A stretch of DNA of 64,000 nucleotides from Desulfoferrobacter suflitae (GTDB lineage: Bacteria > Desulfobacterota > Syntrophobacteria > Syntrophobacterales > Syntrophobacteraceae): the NCBI RefSeq assembly GCF_022603395.1, contig NZ_JAIBKA010000004.1, forward strand, positions 124,001 to 188,000, in the 5' to 3' direction. The position numbers and the translations under genes were made by a program. Positions 33,830 to 43,131 of the stretch are shown here, in pieces. The notes beneath the pieces were generated by a model, which made no database searches, had not been told where the DNA came from, and saw only the letters and a program-made list of their open reading frames with translations. How positions within the stretch are numbered: the stretch's first letter is position 1; the number at the start of each line of letters is the position of its first letter.

Positions 33830-36043
33830 ATGTCCAGGTTAGTCGCTTTTGCTGCGATTCAAGGCGCCTACAATATAATCTCCAAGGTTGAAGGTAAATT
33901 CAAACAGGCAATGGCCAAATATGGGCCTGATCAAGCGTTGGCTTTTCCCAATACAGCGTATTTTCTGCCGGTCATTTATTCTATTTTGGGAGTCAAAGTT
34001 GAAAAACTGGCAGACGCCGAACCGGTTCTGGAACGATGTAAGCAGTTGCTGCCCCCGCACATCAAGGGCCAGATCCATGTTCCCTACCTTGGCCACACTC
34101 TGGATGCCGGCATGGCTGCGATTTTGGCAGAGGAAATCTACGAAGCCATTCGCTACGTAGAGGACCCTGATTTCTATCTGCCCGGCGAAGATTGCGATAT
34201 AGAGAACGGCAAGATCTGGTTGGGTGCCGCCGATGACGTGATCATGCGGAAACGCGGCGTGGAATTTGTTGACGGCAGTGCCCCTGGTTTTGCGGCCATC
34301 GTCGGTGCGGCCCCCGATCCGGAAATCGCCAAGATGATCGCCGAGGACTACCAGAAAAAGAATCTGTACGTGTTTATGTGCGCCAACCAGGCAGGAACCA
34401 CCTTCACCGAGCAATTGATCGAAGCCGGCGTGCAGGTGGGCTGGGGTACACGCCTCATTCCTTTCGGTCCCGATATTTCCGCGGCGGTATTTGCCCTCGG
34501 ATTTGCCAACCGTGCTGGAATGGCGTTTGGCGGTATTCAGCCCGGCGATTACAAAGCCATGCTGAAGTACAACAAGGACAGGATTTTTGCCTTTGTCAAT
34601 GCGTTCGGCGAAGTCAACGCCGAATGGGCAGCCAACGCAGCCGGTGCCATCAACTGGGGCTTTCCCACCATCGCCGATACGGACATCCCGGAGATTCTGC
34701 CGACCGGTATCTGCACCTACGAACACGTCGTCTCCAGCGTGCCGTACGATCAGATCACGGCCAAATCCATCGAAGTGCGCGGCCTGAAGGTGACCATTAC
34801 GGAAATTCCCGTACCCGTCTCCTACGGTCCGGCGTTCGAGGGTGAGCGGGTTCGCAAGGACGATGTCTATCTGGAATGCGGCGGCGGCAAGACCCCCTGC
34901 TGCGAGTTGGTGCAGATTGCCGATATGAATGCGGTAGAAGACGGCAAGGTGGAAGTCATCGGTCCGGACATCAAAGACGTGCAGCCGGGCAGCAGGCTTC
35001 CTCTGGCAGTGGTGGTGGAAGTGGCCGGCCGCAAGATGCAGGAAGACTATGAGCCGATTCTTGAGCGTCAGATCCACCATCTGGTGAACTATGCTCAGGG
35101 TGTCATGCACATCGGACAGCGTGACATTGCCTGGTATCGCATTGGCAAGCAGGCCGTTGAAAAGGGCTTCACCATGGAACATATCGGCAAAATCCTGCAT
35201 GCCAAGTATCATCAGGATTTCGGTGCCATTTTTGACAAATGCCAGGTGAAGATCTACACCGATGAAGCCAAGGTCAAAGAAATCGTCCCCAAAGCGCAGG
35301 CTGCGTACAAGACCCGTGACGAGCGCATTGAGGGCATGACCGATGAAACCACGGAAACCTATTACTCCTGTACCCTGTGTCAGTCCTTTGCGCCCACCCA
35401 CGTGTGCGTGATCAGCCCCGAGCGAACGGGATTGTGCGGTGCCTACAACTGGCTTGACTGCAAAGCTTCTTTCGAAATCAATCCGACCGGCCCCAACCAG
35501 CCGATTCAAAAGGGAGAAACCCTGGATCCGGTGCTGGGCAACTGGAAGGGCGTCAACGATTTCGTATACAAAGCTTCGCGCCAGTCGATCTCCAGCTACA
35601 ACTTCTACAGCATCGTGTACGATCCGATGACCACCTGCGGGTGCTGCGAGTGCATCGCTGCGGTTCTGCCCATGTGCAATGGCATCATGACGGTTAACCG
35701 CGATTACACGGGTATGACCCCCAGTGGCATGAAGTTCACGACGCTGGCCGGAACCATCGGCGGCGGAAACGTGACTCCGGGCTTCGTCGGGCACAGCAAG
35801 TACAACATTACCCAGCGCAAATTCATTGCGGGTGACGGTGGACTCAAGAGACTGGTGTGGATGCCGAAAATACTCAAAGAAGAAATTCGCGAAAGACTGA
35901 TCAAGCGCGGTGAAGAGATCGGCGTTCCCAATTTAATCGACATGATCGCTACGGAAGAAGATGGCCTGACCGAGGATGAAATCTATGCATTCTTGGAGAA
36001 GGTAGGCCATCCGGCCCTAACGATGGAATCCATTCTGGGGTAA
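33830..36043 (+). CDS. acsB: Acetyl-CoA synthase subunit (CODH/ACS)
   Basis: The 737-residue enzyme joins CO, a methyl group from the corrinoid protein, and CoA to make acetyl-CoA, or runs in reverse. AAAAGGAG precedes the ATG. All six cluster-A cysteines are seen: C514 and C517 (YYSCTLC), C526, C536, and the C603-Gly-C605 pair that binds the distal nickel. All are offset by eight from the numbering I recall for the Moorella enzyme. The N-terminal ~310-residue domain is present, as in bacterial (not archaeal CdhC-type) ACS, so it can form the bacterial alpha2beta2 complex with AcsA. Confidence 0.96.
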   Translation: MSRLVAFAAIQGAYNIISKVEGKFKQAMAKYGPDQALAFPNTAYFLPVIYSILGVKVEKLADAEPVLERCKQLLPPHIKGQIHVPYLGHTLDAGMAAILAEEIYEAIRYVEDPDFYLPGEDCDIENGKIWLGAADDVIMRKRGVEFVDGSAPGFAAIVGAAPDPEIAKMIAEDYQKKNLYVFMCANQAGTTFTEQLIEAGVQVGWGTRLIPFGPDISAAVFALGFANRAGMAFGGIQPGDYKAMLKYNKDRIFAFVNAFGEVNAEWAANAAGAINWGFPTIADTDIPEILPTGICTYEHVVSSVPYDQITAKSIEVRGLKVTITEIPVPVSYGPAFEGERVRKDDVYLECGGGKTPCCELVQIADMNAVEDGKVEVIGPDIKDVQPGSRLPLAVVVEVAGRKMQEDYEPILERQIHHLVNYAQGVMHIGQRDIAWYRIGKQAVEKGFTMEHIGKILHAKYHQDFGAIFDKCQVKIYTDEAKVKEIVPKAQAAYKTRDERIEGMTDETTETYYSCTLCQSFAPTHVCVISPERTGLCGAYNWLDCKASFEINPTGPNQPIQKGETLDPVLGNWKGVNDFVYKASRQSISSYNFYSIVYDPMTTCGCCECIAAVLPMCNGIMTVNRDYTGMTPSGMKFTTLAGTIGGGNVTPGFVGHSKYNITQRKFIAGDGGLKRLVWMPKILKEEIRERLIKRGEEIGVPNLIDMIATEEDGLTEDEIYAFLEKVGHPALTMESILG

Positions 36044-36049
36044 GCTTGA

Positions 36050-36067
36050 GGGGGGGATTTCCCCCCC
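36050..36067 (+). other. G7/C7 hairpin between acsB and acsC
   Basis: Seven G (36050-36056), the loop ATTT and seven C (36061-36067) form a perfect stem seven bases after the acsB stop. The following TGTTCATGATTTT has only scattered T residues, so termination is likely partial. Confidence 0.6.
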
Positions 36068-36120
36068 TGTTCATGATTTTCGGTTGAGTAGATTGTGAAA
36101 TGCGATGAGGAGATAAACAC

Positions 36121-37470
36121 ATGGGCTTAACGGGTATTCAAATTTTTAAGTTACTCCCCAAGACCAACTGCGGGGAATGCGGTGTACCGACCTGTCTTGC
36201 ATTCGCCATGAACCTGGCATCCGGCAAGGCGGAACTGGAAAGCTGTCCTTATGTCTCGGAAGAAGCCAAAGAAAAACTGGCCGCCGAGTCGGCACCACCT
36301 ATCCGTCCGGTCACTATCGGCACTGGTGACTATGCGGTCAAGGTCGGCGGTGAAACGGTTCTGTTCCGCCATGAAAAGACCTTTGTCAACCAGCCTGGGT
36401 TGGCAGCACTGGTGAGCACCGATGAAGATGCGGCTTCGGTGGATGGCAAGATCGAGAGGTTTAAAGCCGCTCAGTTTGAACGTGTGGGATTGAATCTGCG
36501 GGCGGAAATGTTTGCCGTCAAGGATGCTTCCGGCGATGCGGGTAAATTCAGTGCTCTCGCCAAGAAGATGGCCGACACAGGGGCAAGCTTGATCCTCATT
36601 TCCGATAACGCCGAGGCCATGAAAGCTGCGGCCACTGAACTGAAGGACAAGAAACCTTTGATTTATGCCGCTAGCGCCGCCAATGCCGACGCTTTCGGCG
36701 CGCTTGCCGTTGAATCCGGGTGTCCCCTCGCGGTCAAGGGAGACGGAAGCCTGGAAAGTGTTATCGGGTTGACGGAAAAGCTGAGTGGCATGGGTGTTAA
36801 GGATATCGTGATCGATACGGGCACACGCGATCTCAAGAAGGCCTTCGAAGAACAAATCTTCATTCGCCGTGCCGCCCTCAAGGACAGGTTCCGTCCTCTG
36901 GGGTTCCCTACCATCATCATGGCCAATGAAATGGCGGATGATTTGATGAACGAATCCCTGGTAGCCGCCACGTTCATCGCCAAATACGGCGGACTGATTG
37001 TCATGAGCGACTTCCAGCCGCACAGCCTGTTCCCGCTTTTCCTTGATCGGCTGAATATTTACACCGATCCGCAACGCCCCATGACGGCCGAACAGGGGAT
37101 CTACGAGATCAATAATCCGGATGAAAATTCACCCGTCCTGATCACTTGTAACTTCTCCCTGACTTATTTCATTGTTTCCAGTGAAATAGAAGCCAGCCGC
37201 GTGCCTGCCTACCTGCTGGTGCAAGATACCGAGGGTCTTTCGGTCATGACGGCATGGGCTGCCGGTAAGTTCTCGGGAGAAAGTGTGGGCACATTCTTCA
37301 ACAAATGCGGCATCAAGGACAAGATCAAGCACAAAAGCCTTGTCATTCCCGGTTATGCTGCCGGTATCAGCGGCGAACTCGAGGAGGAGGTCCCCGGCTA
37401 CAACGTTGTTGTCGGTCCCAGAGAGGCCAGTCAAATCGCGAAGTTTCTCAAGAGCTGGAAACCCGAATAA
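36121..37470 (+). CDS. acsC: Corrinoid iron-sulfur protein large subunit
   Basis: The 449-residue gamma subunit carries the [4Fe-4S] cluster and binds the cobamide with AcsD. The N-terminal cluster site is C17, C20, C25 and C42 (KTNCGECGVPTC ... LESCP). A TIM-barrel follows, and a C-terminal domain with SVMTAWAAGKFSGESVGTF and GYAAGISGELEEEVPG contacts the corrinoid and methyltransferase. The length is normal. It starts 77 bases after acsB, with GAGGAG a few bases before the ATG. AcsE follows. Together AcsC, AcsD and AcsE form the methyl branch's last step. Confidence 0.95.
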   Translation: MGLTGIQIFKLLPKTNCGECGVPTCLAFAMNLASGKAELESCPYVSEEAKEKLAAESAPPIRPVTIGTGDYAVKVGGETVLFRHEKTFVNQPGLAALVSTDEDAASVDGKIERFKAAQFERVGLNLRAEMFAVKDASGDAGKFSALAKKMADTGASLILISDNAEAMKAAATELKDKKPLIYAASAANADAFGALAVESGCPLAVKGDGSLESVIGLTEKLSGMGVKDIVIDTGTRDLKKAFEEQIFIRRAALKDRFRPLGFPTIIMANEMADDLMNESLVAATFIAKYGGLIVMSDFQPHSLFPLFLDRLNIYTDPQRPMTAEQGIYEINNPDENSPVLITCNFSLTYFIVSSEIEASRVPAYLLVQDTEGLSVMTAWAAGKFSGESVGTFFNKCGIKDKIKHKSLVIPGYAAGISGELEEEVPGYNVVVGPREASQIAKFLKSWKPE

Positions 37471-37481
37471 AACCTACAGGA

Positions 37482-37509
37482 AGCCGGCCACGTTTGACTC
37501 AGGCCGGCT
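37482..37509 (+). other. Hairpin between acsC and acsE
   Basis: AGCCGGCC (37482-37489) and GGCCGGCT (37502-37509) form an 8-bp stem with a 12-base loop, followed by CCAATTTTC. It is terminator-like but probably leaky, since acsE lies only 70 bases further on. Confidence 0.55.
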
Positions 37510-37578
37510 CCAATTTTCAACAGCGCAATCGAACAGCGCGTCTGCATGACATCAACCCCCTGTGATAAGGAGGACAGT

Positions 37579-38466
37579 ATGGTTAAGTGTATTGGTGAAA
37601 ACCTGAACATCATGAGCAAGAAGTACGGTAAGGCTCTGAAGGAACGCGATCCCAAGCCGTTGCAGGAACTGGCCGTGCAACAGACTGAAGCCGGAATGGA
37701 TTGGGTTGATCTGAATATCGGTCCCGCCGGAAAAATGGGCGAAGAGCTGATGACCTGGTTGGTTCCCGTAGTGCATGAAGTGACCGATCTACCCCTGGCC
37801 CTGGACACATCCAACATCAAAGCGATCGAGGCCGGCTTGAAGGCCCACAAGAAAGGTCGCCCCTTGATCAACTCGATCATGGTGCGTCCCGAGCGCATGG
37901 ATGCACTGCTGCCTCTCGCCAAGGAATATGACGCGGATTTTATTGCTCTCCTTTGGGGTCCCGAAGGGATGCCGAGAGATGAAAATGAACGCGGGGCTCT
38001 CTGCTCCGAAATAGTCTTCAAAGCCACCGGGGAATACGGAATTGCTCCCGAAAGGATTTATGTCGATCCGATTCAGACACCCGTCAATGTGCAACAGAAT
38101 CAAATCATGAGTGCTCTGGAATTCATGAAGATGTTTCAGGACATTGCTCCCGGCTGCCGCAGCACCATTGGTCTGTCAAATGTTTCCAACGGCCCGCCCG
38201 AGCATCTGCGCCCCATCCTCAACCAGGTCATGTTGATCCTGTTGAAGCGCTACGGCATGTATTCGGCTATCGTCGACTGCTTCGACACCAAGCTGCACGA
38301 CATCGCCAAAGGTAAGCGGCCTGAACTGGAGGCTTTGGTACATAAGGTAGAAGATGGCGAAGCCATTGATATGAGCTCCCTTTCCAAAGAGGAAGTGGAC
38401 TTTGTTAAGACGGCCAAGGTCATTTTGGGTCATGCGCTGTACTCCGATTCCTGGCTGGAAATCTAA
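37579..38466 (+). CDS. acsE: Methyltetrahydrofolate:CFeSP methyltransferase
   Basis: The ATG at 37579 follows AAGGAGGACAGT, giving 295 residues; the open frame upstream is not used. The TIM-barrel pterin-binding enzyme transfers the methyl group of CH3-THF to the cobalt of the AcsC/AcsD protein. Visible family segments are VKCIGENLNIMSKKYGKAL, GMDWVDLNIGPAGKMGEE, YVDPIQTPVNVQQNQ and TIGLSNVSNGPPEHLRP, the last two lining the pterin and active site. It is the last of five acs genes and is followed by a proper terminator. Confidence 0.95.
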   Translation: MVKCIGENLNIMSKKYGKALKERDPKPLQELAVQQTEAGMDWVDLNIGPAGKMGEELMTWLVPVVHEVTDLPLALDTSNIKAIEAGLKAHKKGRPLINSIMVRPERMDALLPLAKEYDADFIALLWGPEGMPRDENERGALCSEIVFKATGEYGIAPERIYVDPIQTPVNVQQNQIMSALEFMKMFQDIAPGCRSTIGLSNVSNGPPEHLRPILNQVMLILLKRYGMYSAIVDCFDTKLHDIAKGKRPELEALVHKVEDGEAIDMSSLSKEEVDFVKTAKVILGHALYSDSWLEI

Positions 38467-38540
38467 ATACCTCACGCTGTCGCTCTCTCACAAGCCTCTA
38501 TTCCCGAACCTTTCAGTCATATCCGATTAGAATTAAACCG

Positions 38541-38568
38541 ACCCCTCCCGGTTGCGGGAGGGGTTTAC
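38541..38568 (+). terminator. Terminator at the end of the acs operon
   Basis: ACCCCTCCCG and CGGGAGGGGT form a perfect 10-bp stem with a GTTG loop, followed by a short T-run (TTTACT). It is 75 bases after the acsE stop. Confidence 0.75.
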
Positions 38569-39120
38569 TGGTGGTGGCCGCTTAAGCCCGGCCTGCGGGC
38601 GAAGGTAATGGGGCAATTTTCATTTATCGTTGGTTTATCAACCGATTCTGTATTATTATAACGACCTTCGGTGTTGGATGCTGTGGCTTACAAGGCTGTT
38701 TTTTTAATGCAGGTTGAGTTGAGTCTCGCCTGAGTTGCGTGACCAAACCCAATGCCCATGGTGGCGGGCTTGTTATCTCAACCCGGTCGGTGTTTTAGGC
38801 TCTCTGTAGCAGAGTCTGCAGGTGGCGGTTGGAAAACCGTTTTGAAATGCCTCCGCGTCTTGCCGGCGCATTTCCGATCGGGGCCCGGCGGATGCGCCGA
38901 AACCCGTTAACCATGCGTATTTCTGGATGGCTGTCGGATCTGCGGCAGTGCTACGGAAAAACAGTATTCCGGCATTCCCGGGCAAGCCATCAGGCTGCCG
39001 GCCTAGGAATATATATTCGTGTTGCTCGCTGGTGTGAAAGGGGGGAGCAGTTTTTCCCGAAGATTCTGGGATGATCGAACGATCTCAATTGGGCACTATA
39101 GAAAAAGGGAGTACTTAACT
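38569..39120 (+). other. Upstream region of ppdK, no gene seen
   Basis: This 550-base stretch between the acs terminator and ppdK contains one dispersed repeat (38708-38790) and otherwise no open frame with coding character. The ppdK promoter must lie here. I see no strong consensus. Confidence 0.5.
38708..38790 (+). repeat. Dispersed intergenic repeat, copy A
   Basis: This 83-base segment runs from TGCAGGTTG through TTGCGTGAC and AAACCCAA to CTCAACCCGG. The same parts occur in the same order and orientation at 63086-63165. The ends are loosely complementary (GGTTG/CTCAACC), as in palindromic intergenic repeats. Confidence 0.65.
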
Positions 39121-41874
39121 ATGGCATCGAAATACGTGTACTTTTTTGGCGGAGGAAAGGCCGACGGAAAAGCTGAAATGAAAAACCTGCTTGGTGGTAA
39201 GGGTGCCAATATTGCCGAGATGACCAATCTTGGCATTCCAGTACCGCCGGGTTTTACCATCACCACCGAGGTTTGCACTTACTTCTACGAGCATGGCAGG
39301 CAGTATCCCCCCGAACTCGAAGGCCAGGTTGAAGAGGCACTGCGTAAACTGGAAGAGATGATGGGCAGAAAGTTTGGCGATGTCGAAAAACCGCTGCTCG
39401 TCTCGGTTCGATCCGGCGCGGCCAGCAGTATGCCGGGCATGATGGACACGGTTCTCAACCTGGGACTCAATGATCGGACTGTTGAGGGACTGGCAAAGGA
39501 GACCCAGGATGAGCGTTTCGCGTATGACTGTTATCGACGCTTCGTGGCTATGTACGGCGATGTGGTGCTGGGTTTGAAGCCGGTGGAAAAAGACGATGTC
39601 GATCCATTCGATGAGCTCATTGAAAAGATGCGAGAGAAACGCGGGGTGGAGTTTGACAACCAGCTGTCGGTAGCTGATCTCAAAGAACTGGTGCAACAAT
39701 ACAAGAACTTGATTCGCGAGAAGCTCAGCACCGAGTTTCCACAGGATCCCATGGCGCAGCTGTGGGGTTCCATCGGTGCGGTTTTTGGATCGTGGAACAA
39801 CCCTCGGGCCATCGCCTACCGGGAATTGAACGACATTCCTGCTGACATGGGGACCGCGGTCAATGTGCAATGCATGGTTTTCGGCAACATGGGGGATGAC
39901 AGCGGCACCGGGGTCGGCTTCACGCGCAACCCGGCGACGGGCGAAAATGTATTCTACGGCGAGTACCTCATCAATGCCCAGGGGGAAGATGTGGTGGCCG
40001 GCATTCGCACACCGCAGCCCATCAACAAGATCCAGAAATCCGATCCCAATACTTTGTCCCTGGAAGAGACCATGCCGGAAATTTACCAGGAATTGGATGA
40101 AATCCGCCGGAAGCTGGACAGGCATTATCGGGATATGCAGGATATCGAGTTCACCATCCAAAAAGGCAAGCTCTGGATGCTGCAAACCCGCAGCGGAAAG
40201 CGCACCGGGTTTGCCTCCTTCAAGATCGCGGTGGACATGGTGCGGGAAGGGATTCTGTCAAAGGAAGAGGCGCTCATGCGCGTGGAGCCCGATCAGCTCA
40301 ATCAGCTGCTCAGGCCGATTTTCGATCCCAGGGCCAAGCAGGAGGCCCTCAAAAGTGGCTCTTTCCTGGCCAAAGGGTTGAATGCCGGGCCGGGTGCTGC
40401 AACCGGGCGCATTGTGTTCAACGCCCCCGATGCCACCGAGTGGGTCAAGCGGGGTGAACGGGTCATCCTGGTACGCCTCGAGACTTCTCCCGAGGACATC
40501 CGCGGAATGCACGCGTCTCAGGGCATCCTGACGGCGCGTGGCGGAATGACCTCGCATGCCGCTTTGGTCGGCCGCCAGATGGGGAAAGTCTGTGTGGTCG
40601 GCTGTAATGATTTGGAAATCAGTTATCGGGATCGACTGATGCGCGTCAACGGCCGAGTCGTCAAGGAAGGAGACTGGATATCCATTGACGGGACCACGGG
40701 AGAGGTGTTCGCCGGTGAGATTCCCACCGAGCCGTCCGAGGTGCTTCGGGTACTTCTGGATAAGACGCTGGGCCCGGAAGATTCACAAGTCTATCAGGAT
40801 TATATGGCTCTGCTGAGCTGGGCGGATGAGTGCCGCCGCCTCGGCATTTGGACCAATGCGGATCAGCCCAATCAGGCGGAAACGGCCATTGCGTTCGGTG
40901 CGGAAGGGATCGGACTGACGCGGACGGAGCATATGTTTTTTGAAGGAGACCGCATTGACGCAGTGCGGGAAATGATTCTGGCGGCGGATCTGGAAGGCCG
41001 AGAGAAAGCGCTGGCCAAGCTTTTGCCCATGCAGAAGGAGGATTTCAAGGGAATATTCCGCGTCATGAACGGCAGGCCGGTGACCATCAGGACTCTGGAT
41101 CCTCCGTTGCACGAGTTTTTGCCTCACGGCCGGCAGGAACTGCAGAAACTGGCCACTCAGATGGGTGTTTCGGTGGATCGCGTGGAGGCCAAGATGCAGG
41201 GGCTGCATGAGGCCAATCCCATGTTGGGCCACCGTGGCTGCCGGCTGGGTATTGTTTACCCTGAAATCACTTCGATGCAGGCGCGCGCCATTATGGAAGC
41301 GGCTTGTGAAGTCACTCAAGAGGGCATCCCCGTGCATCCGGAAATCATGATTCCTCTGGTGGGGCACGTGGCAGAATTGAAGAATCAGCGCAAGGTGGTT
41401 GAACAGGCGGCGCGGGAGGCCATGGACCACTACGGAGTCACGGTGGATTACCGTGTCGGCACCATGATCGAAGTGCCGCGGGGGGCTGTGACGGCTGATG
41501 AAATTGCCCGGGAAGCCGACTTTTTCTCCTTCGGCACCAATGACTTGACGCAAACGGTTTACGGCATAAGCCGCGATGACGCGGGTAAATTCCTGCCGGC
41601 TTACATCGAGATGAGGATTTGGGAGCATGATCCCTTTGATCGATTGGACCAGGTGGGAGTTGGGACCCTTATGGAGATCGGTGTCAAGAAAGGACGGGCT
41701 ACCAAGCCCAATTTGAAGATAGGTATTTGTGGTGAACACGGAGGAGAGCCCAGTTCGGTTGAATTCTGTCACAGGATTGGCCTGGACTATGTGAGCTGTT
41801 CTCCCTATCGTGTGCCCATCGCCCGGTTGGCTGCCGCCCGTGCCGCCATTAGAGAAAAACAGGCCAAGGGCTAG
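39121..41874 (+). CDS. ppdK: Pyruvate, phosphate dikinase
   Basis: The 917-residue enzyme starts at the ATG at 39121; the longer frame from 39019 has no support. It interconverts pyruvate, ATP and phosphate with PEP, AMP and pyrophosphate. The N-terminal ATP-grasp domain begins [27 protein letters not shown]. The phospho-His domain has the catalytic His in [15 protein letters not shown]. The C-terminal PEP/pyruvate barrel has [35 protein letters not shown] and the catalytic Cys region [14 protein letters not shown]. Downstream of the acs genes it supplies PEP for anabolism from acetyl-CoA-derived pyruvate. Confidence 0.96.
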   Translation: MASKYVYFFGGGKADGKAEMKNLLGGKGANIAEMTNLGIPVPPGFTITTEVCTYFYEHGRQYPPELEGQVEEALRKLEEMMGRKFGDVEKPLLVSVRSGAASSMPGMMDTVLNLGLNDRTVEGLAKETQDERFAYDCYRRFVAMYGDVVLGLKPVEKDDVDPFDELIEKMREKRGVEFDNQLSVADLKELVQQYKNLIREKLSTEFPQDPMAQLWGSIGAVFGSWNNPRAIAYRELNDIPADMGTAVNVQCMVFGNMGDDSGTGVGFTRNPATGENVFYGEYLINAQGEDVVAGIRTPQPINKIQKSDPNTLSLEETMPEIYQELDEIRRKLDRHYRDMQDIEFTIQKGKLWMLQTRSGKRTGFASFKIAVDMVREGILSKEEALMRVEPDQLNQLLRPIFDPRAKQEALKSGSFLAKGLNAGPGAATGRIVFNAPDATEWVKRGERVILVRLETSPEDIRGMHASQGILTARGGMTSHAALVGRQMGKVCVVGCNDLEISYRDRLMRVNGRVVKEGDWISIDGTTGEVFAGEIPTEPSEVLRVLLDKTLGPEDSQVYQDYMALLSWADECRRLGIWTNADQPNQAETAIAFGAEGIGLTRTEHMFFEGDRIDAVREMILAADLEGREKALAKLLPMQKEDFKGIFRVMNGRPVTIRTLDPPLHEFLPHGRQELQKLATQMGVSVDRVEAKMQGLHEANPMLGHRGCRLGIVYPEITSMQARAIMEAACEVTQEGIPVHPEIMIPLVGHVAELKNQRKVVEQAAREAMDHYGVTVDYRVGTMIEVPRGAVTADEIAREADFFSFGTNDLTQTVYGISRDDAGKFLPAYIEMRIWEHDPFDRLDQVGVGTLMEIGVKKGRATKPNLKIGICGEHGGEPSSVEFCHRIGLDYVSCSPYRVPIARLAAARAAIREKQAKG

Positions 41875-41902
41875 GCAAAGCGTTGATGTTGGTTTTCGCA
41901 AT

Positions 41903-41937
41903 GGCGGACGGCGCGCTAAGGGAGCGCGCCATCCGCC
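41903..41937 (+). other. Stable hairpin between ppdK and the lyase gene
   Basis: GGCGCGCT/AGCGCGCC (8 bp, 5-base loop) is extended by GGCGGA/TCCGCC across one mismatch. There is no T-run. It resembles the hairpins in the acs gaps and may set the relative expression of the two genes. Confidence 0.55.
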
Positions 41938-41954
41938 GTCCAAGGTGATGCCGT

Positions 41955-42884
41955 ATGAGCCGCCCCATTCGTCTCAGGCGATCGATTCTGTCGGTGCCTG
42001 CCAACCGAGAAAAAATGATACGTAAGGCTGAGGCACTTCCGGCTGACTTTATCATGCTCGATCTGGAAGACAGCGTGCCCGTTCACGAGAAAGAAGCGGC
42101 ACGGGTGCGTGTTGCGGCGGCTTTGCGCGAGGCTCTCTGGCAGGGAAAAGTCAGAGCCTGCAGAATCAACGGCATGGACACTCCATTTGCCTATCGTGAT
42201 ATTATTGATGTGGTGGAAGCCGCCGGCGATTGCCTGGACGTTATTGTGGTTCCGAAAGTCAATGATGCGAGCGAAATACAGGCCATCGATTATGTGCTGT
42301 CACAGATTGAGATGCGCATGGGTTTTTCCCGTCATATCGGGCTGGAAGCCTCAATAGAGACGGCTGAAGGGATGCTGCGCGTCGAGCAGATTGCATTCAG
42401 CTCCCGCCGCCTGGAAGCTTTGGTGTTCGGCATCGCGGATTATTCCGCCGCGCTCTCCATGAGCAGCAAAGGGGTCAGCGGTCATGGGGATTCTGAGGCA
42501 TTCTATCCGGGTGATCGCTGGCATTTTCCCTTGAGCCGCATGGCATTGGCGGCCAAAGCAGCCGGTCTGGCCGCTGTTGATGCTCCTTATGGAAATTACA
42601 GAGACATGGCAGGGCTGAGGACCTCCTGCGTCAGGAGCGCGGGGTTGGGGTTTGACGGTAAGTGGGCTATCCACCCCGATCAGCTTGCCATCATCAATGA
42701 AGTCTTTACCCCTGCAGAGGAGGATGTAAAACGCGCAGAGCTGATTCTCAAAGCTTATGAAGAAGCTCAAGCAAAAGGGCAAGGTTCATTTTCCCTCGAC
42801 GGGAAAATGGTCGATGCGGCATCTGTCCGCATTGCCCAACGCATTTCGTCTCAATGGCGAGCAATTACCGGCAAAAGTACATAG
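41955..42884 (+). CDS. HpcH/HpaI-type CoA-ester lyase
   Basis: This 309-residue protein belongs to the citrate lyase beta subunit/malyl-CoA lyase family. It has RRSILSVPANREKMIRKA at the N-terminus (the CoA-binding region of this group), LDLEDSVPVHEK with Mg2+-linked acidic residues, IETAEGMLRVEQIA and a C-terminal GKWAIHPDQL. Members cleave or form beta-hydroxyacyl-CoA thioesters such as malyl-, citramalyl- or citryl-CoA. No citrate lyase alpha or gamma gene is adjacent, so a stand-alone lyase is more likely than citrate lyase. It is 80 bases after ppdK and probably co-transcribed. Confidence 0.85.
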   Translation: MSRPIRLRRSILSVPANREKMIRKAEALPADFIMLDLEDSVPVHEKEAARVRVAAALREALWQGKVRACRINGMDTPFAYRDIIDVVEAAGDCLDVIVVPKVNDASEIQAIDYVLSQIEMRMGFSRHIGLEASIETAEGMLRVEQIAFSSRRLEALVFGIADYSAALSMSSKGVSGHGDSEAFYPGDRWHFPLSRMALAAKAAGLAAVDAPYGNYRDMAGLRTSCVRSAGLGFDGKWAIHPDQLAIINEVFTPAEEDVKRAELILKAYEEAQAKGQGSFSLDGKMVDAASVRIAQRISSQWRAITGKST

Positions 42885-43131
42885 TGTCCGATTCTCTCTC
42901 GCTCGATCCTGTCCCCCAAGCTGTTCGCTGTCAGCAGAATTCAATGTTTCACTCCATCCCTTCAATTCCATCAGCCGTCTGTGCAGCCAGGTAGCGCCCA
43001 AAGCGATTTGTAGCCGGCACCAATTCTCGTGCTCCGGCCCCCTTGCAGAGGTAAACGTTGGCAACCTCCGGGTTCGTTACGGTTCTCAAGAAAGAGATTT
43101 TGCATTCCTAACGTAGAAACAGCAGAACGAT

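Noticed and set aside
33839-35794. A 651-residue minus-strand frame opposite acsB
   Set aside because: Same reason: acsB has all six cluster-A cysteines on the plus strand; the antisense frame has no recognisable domain.
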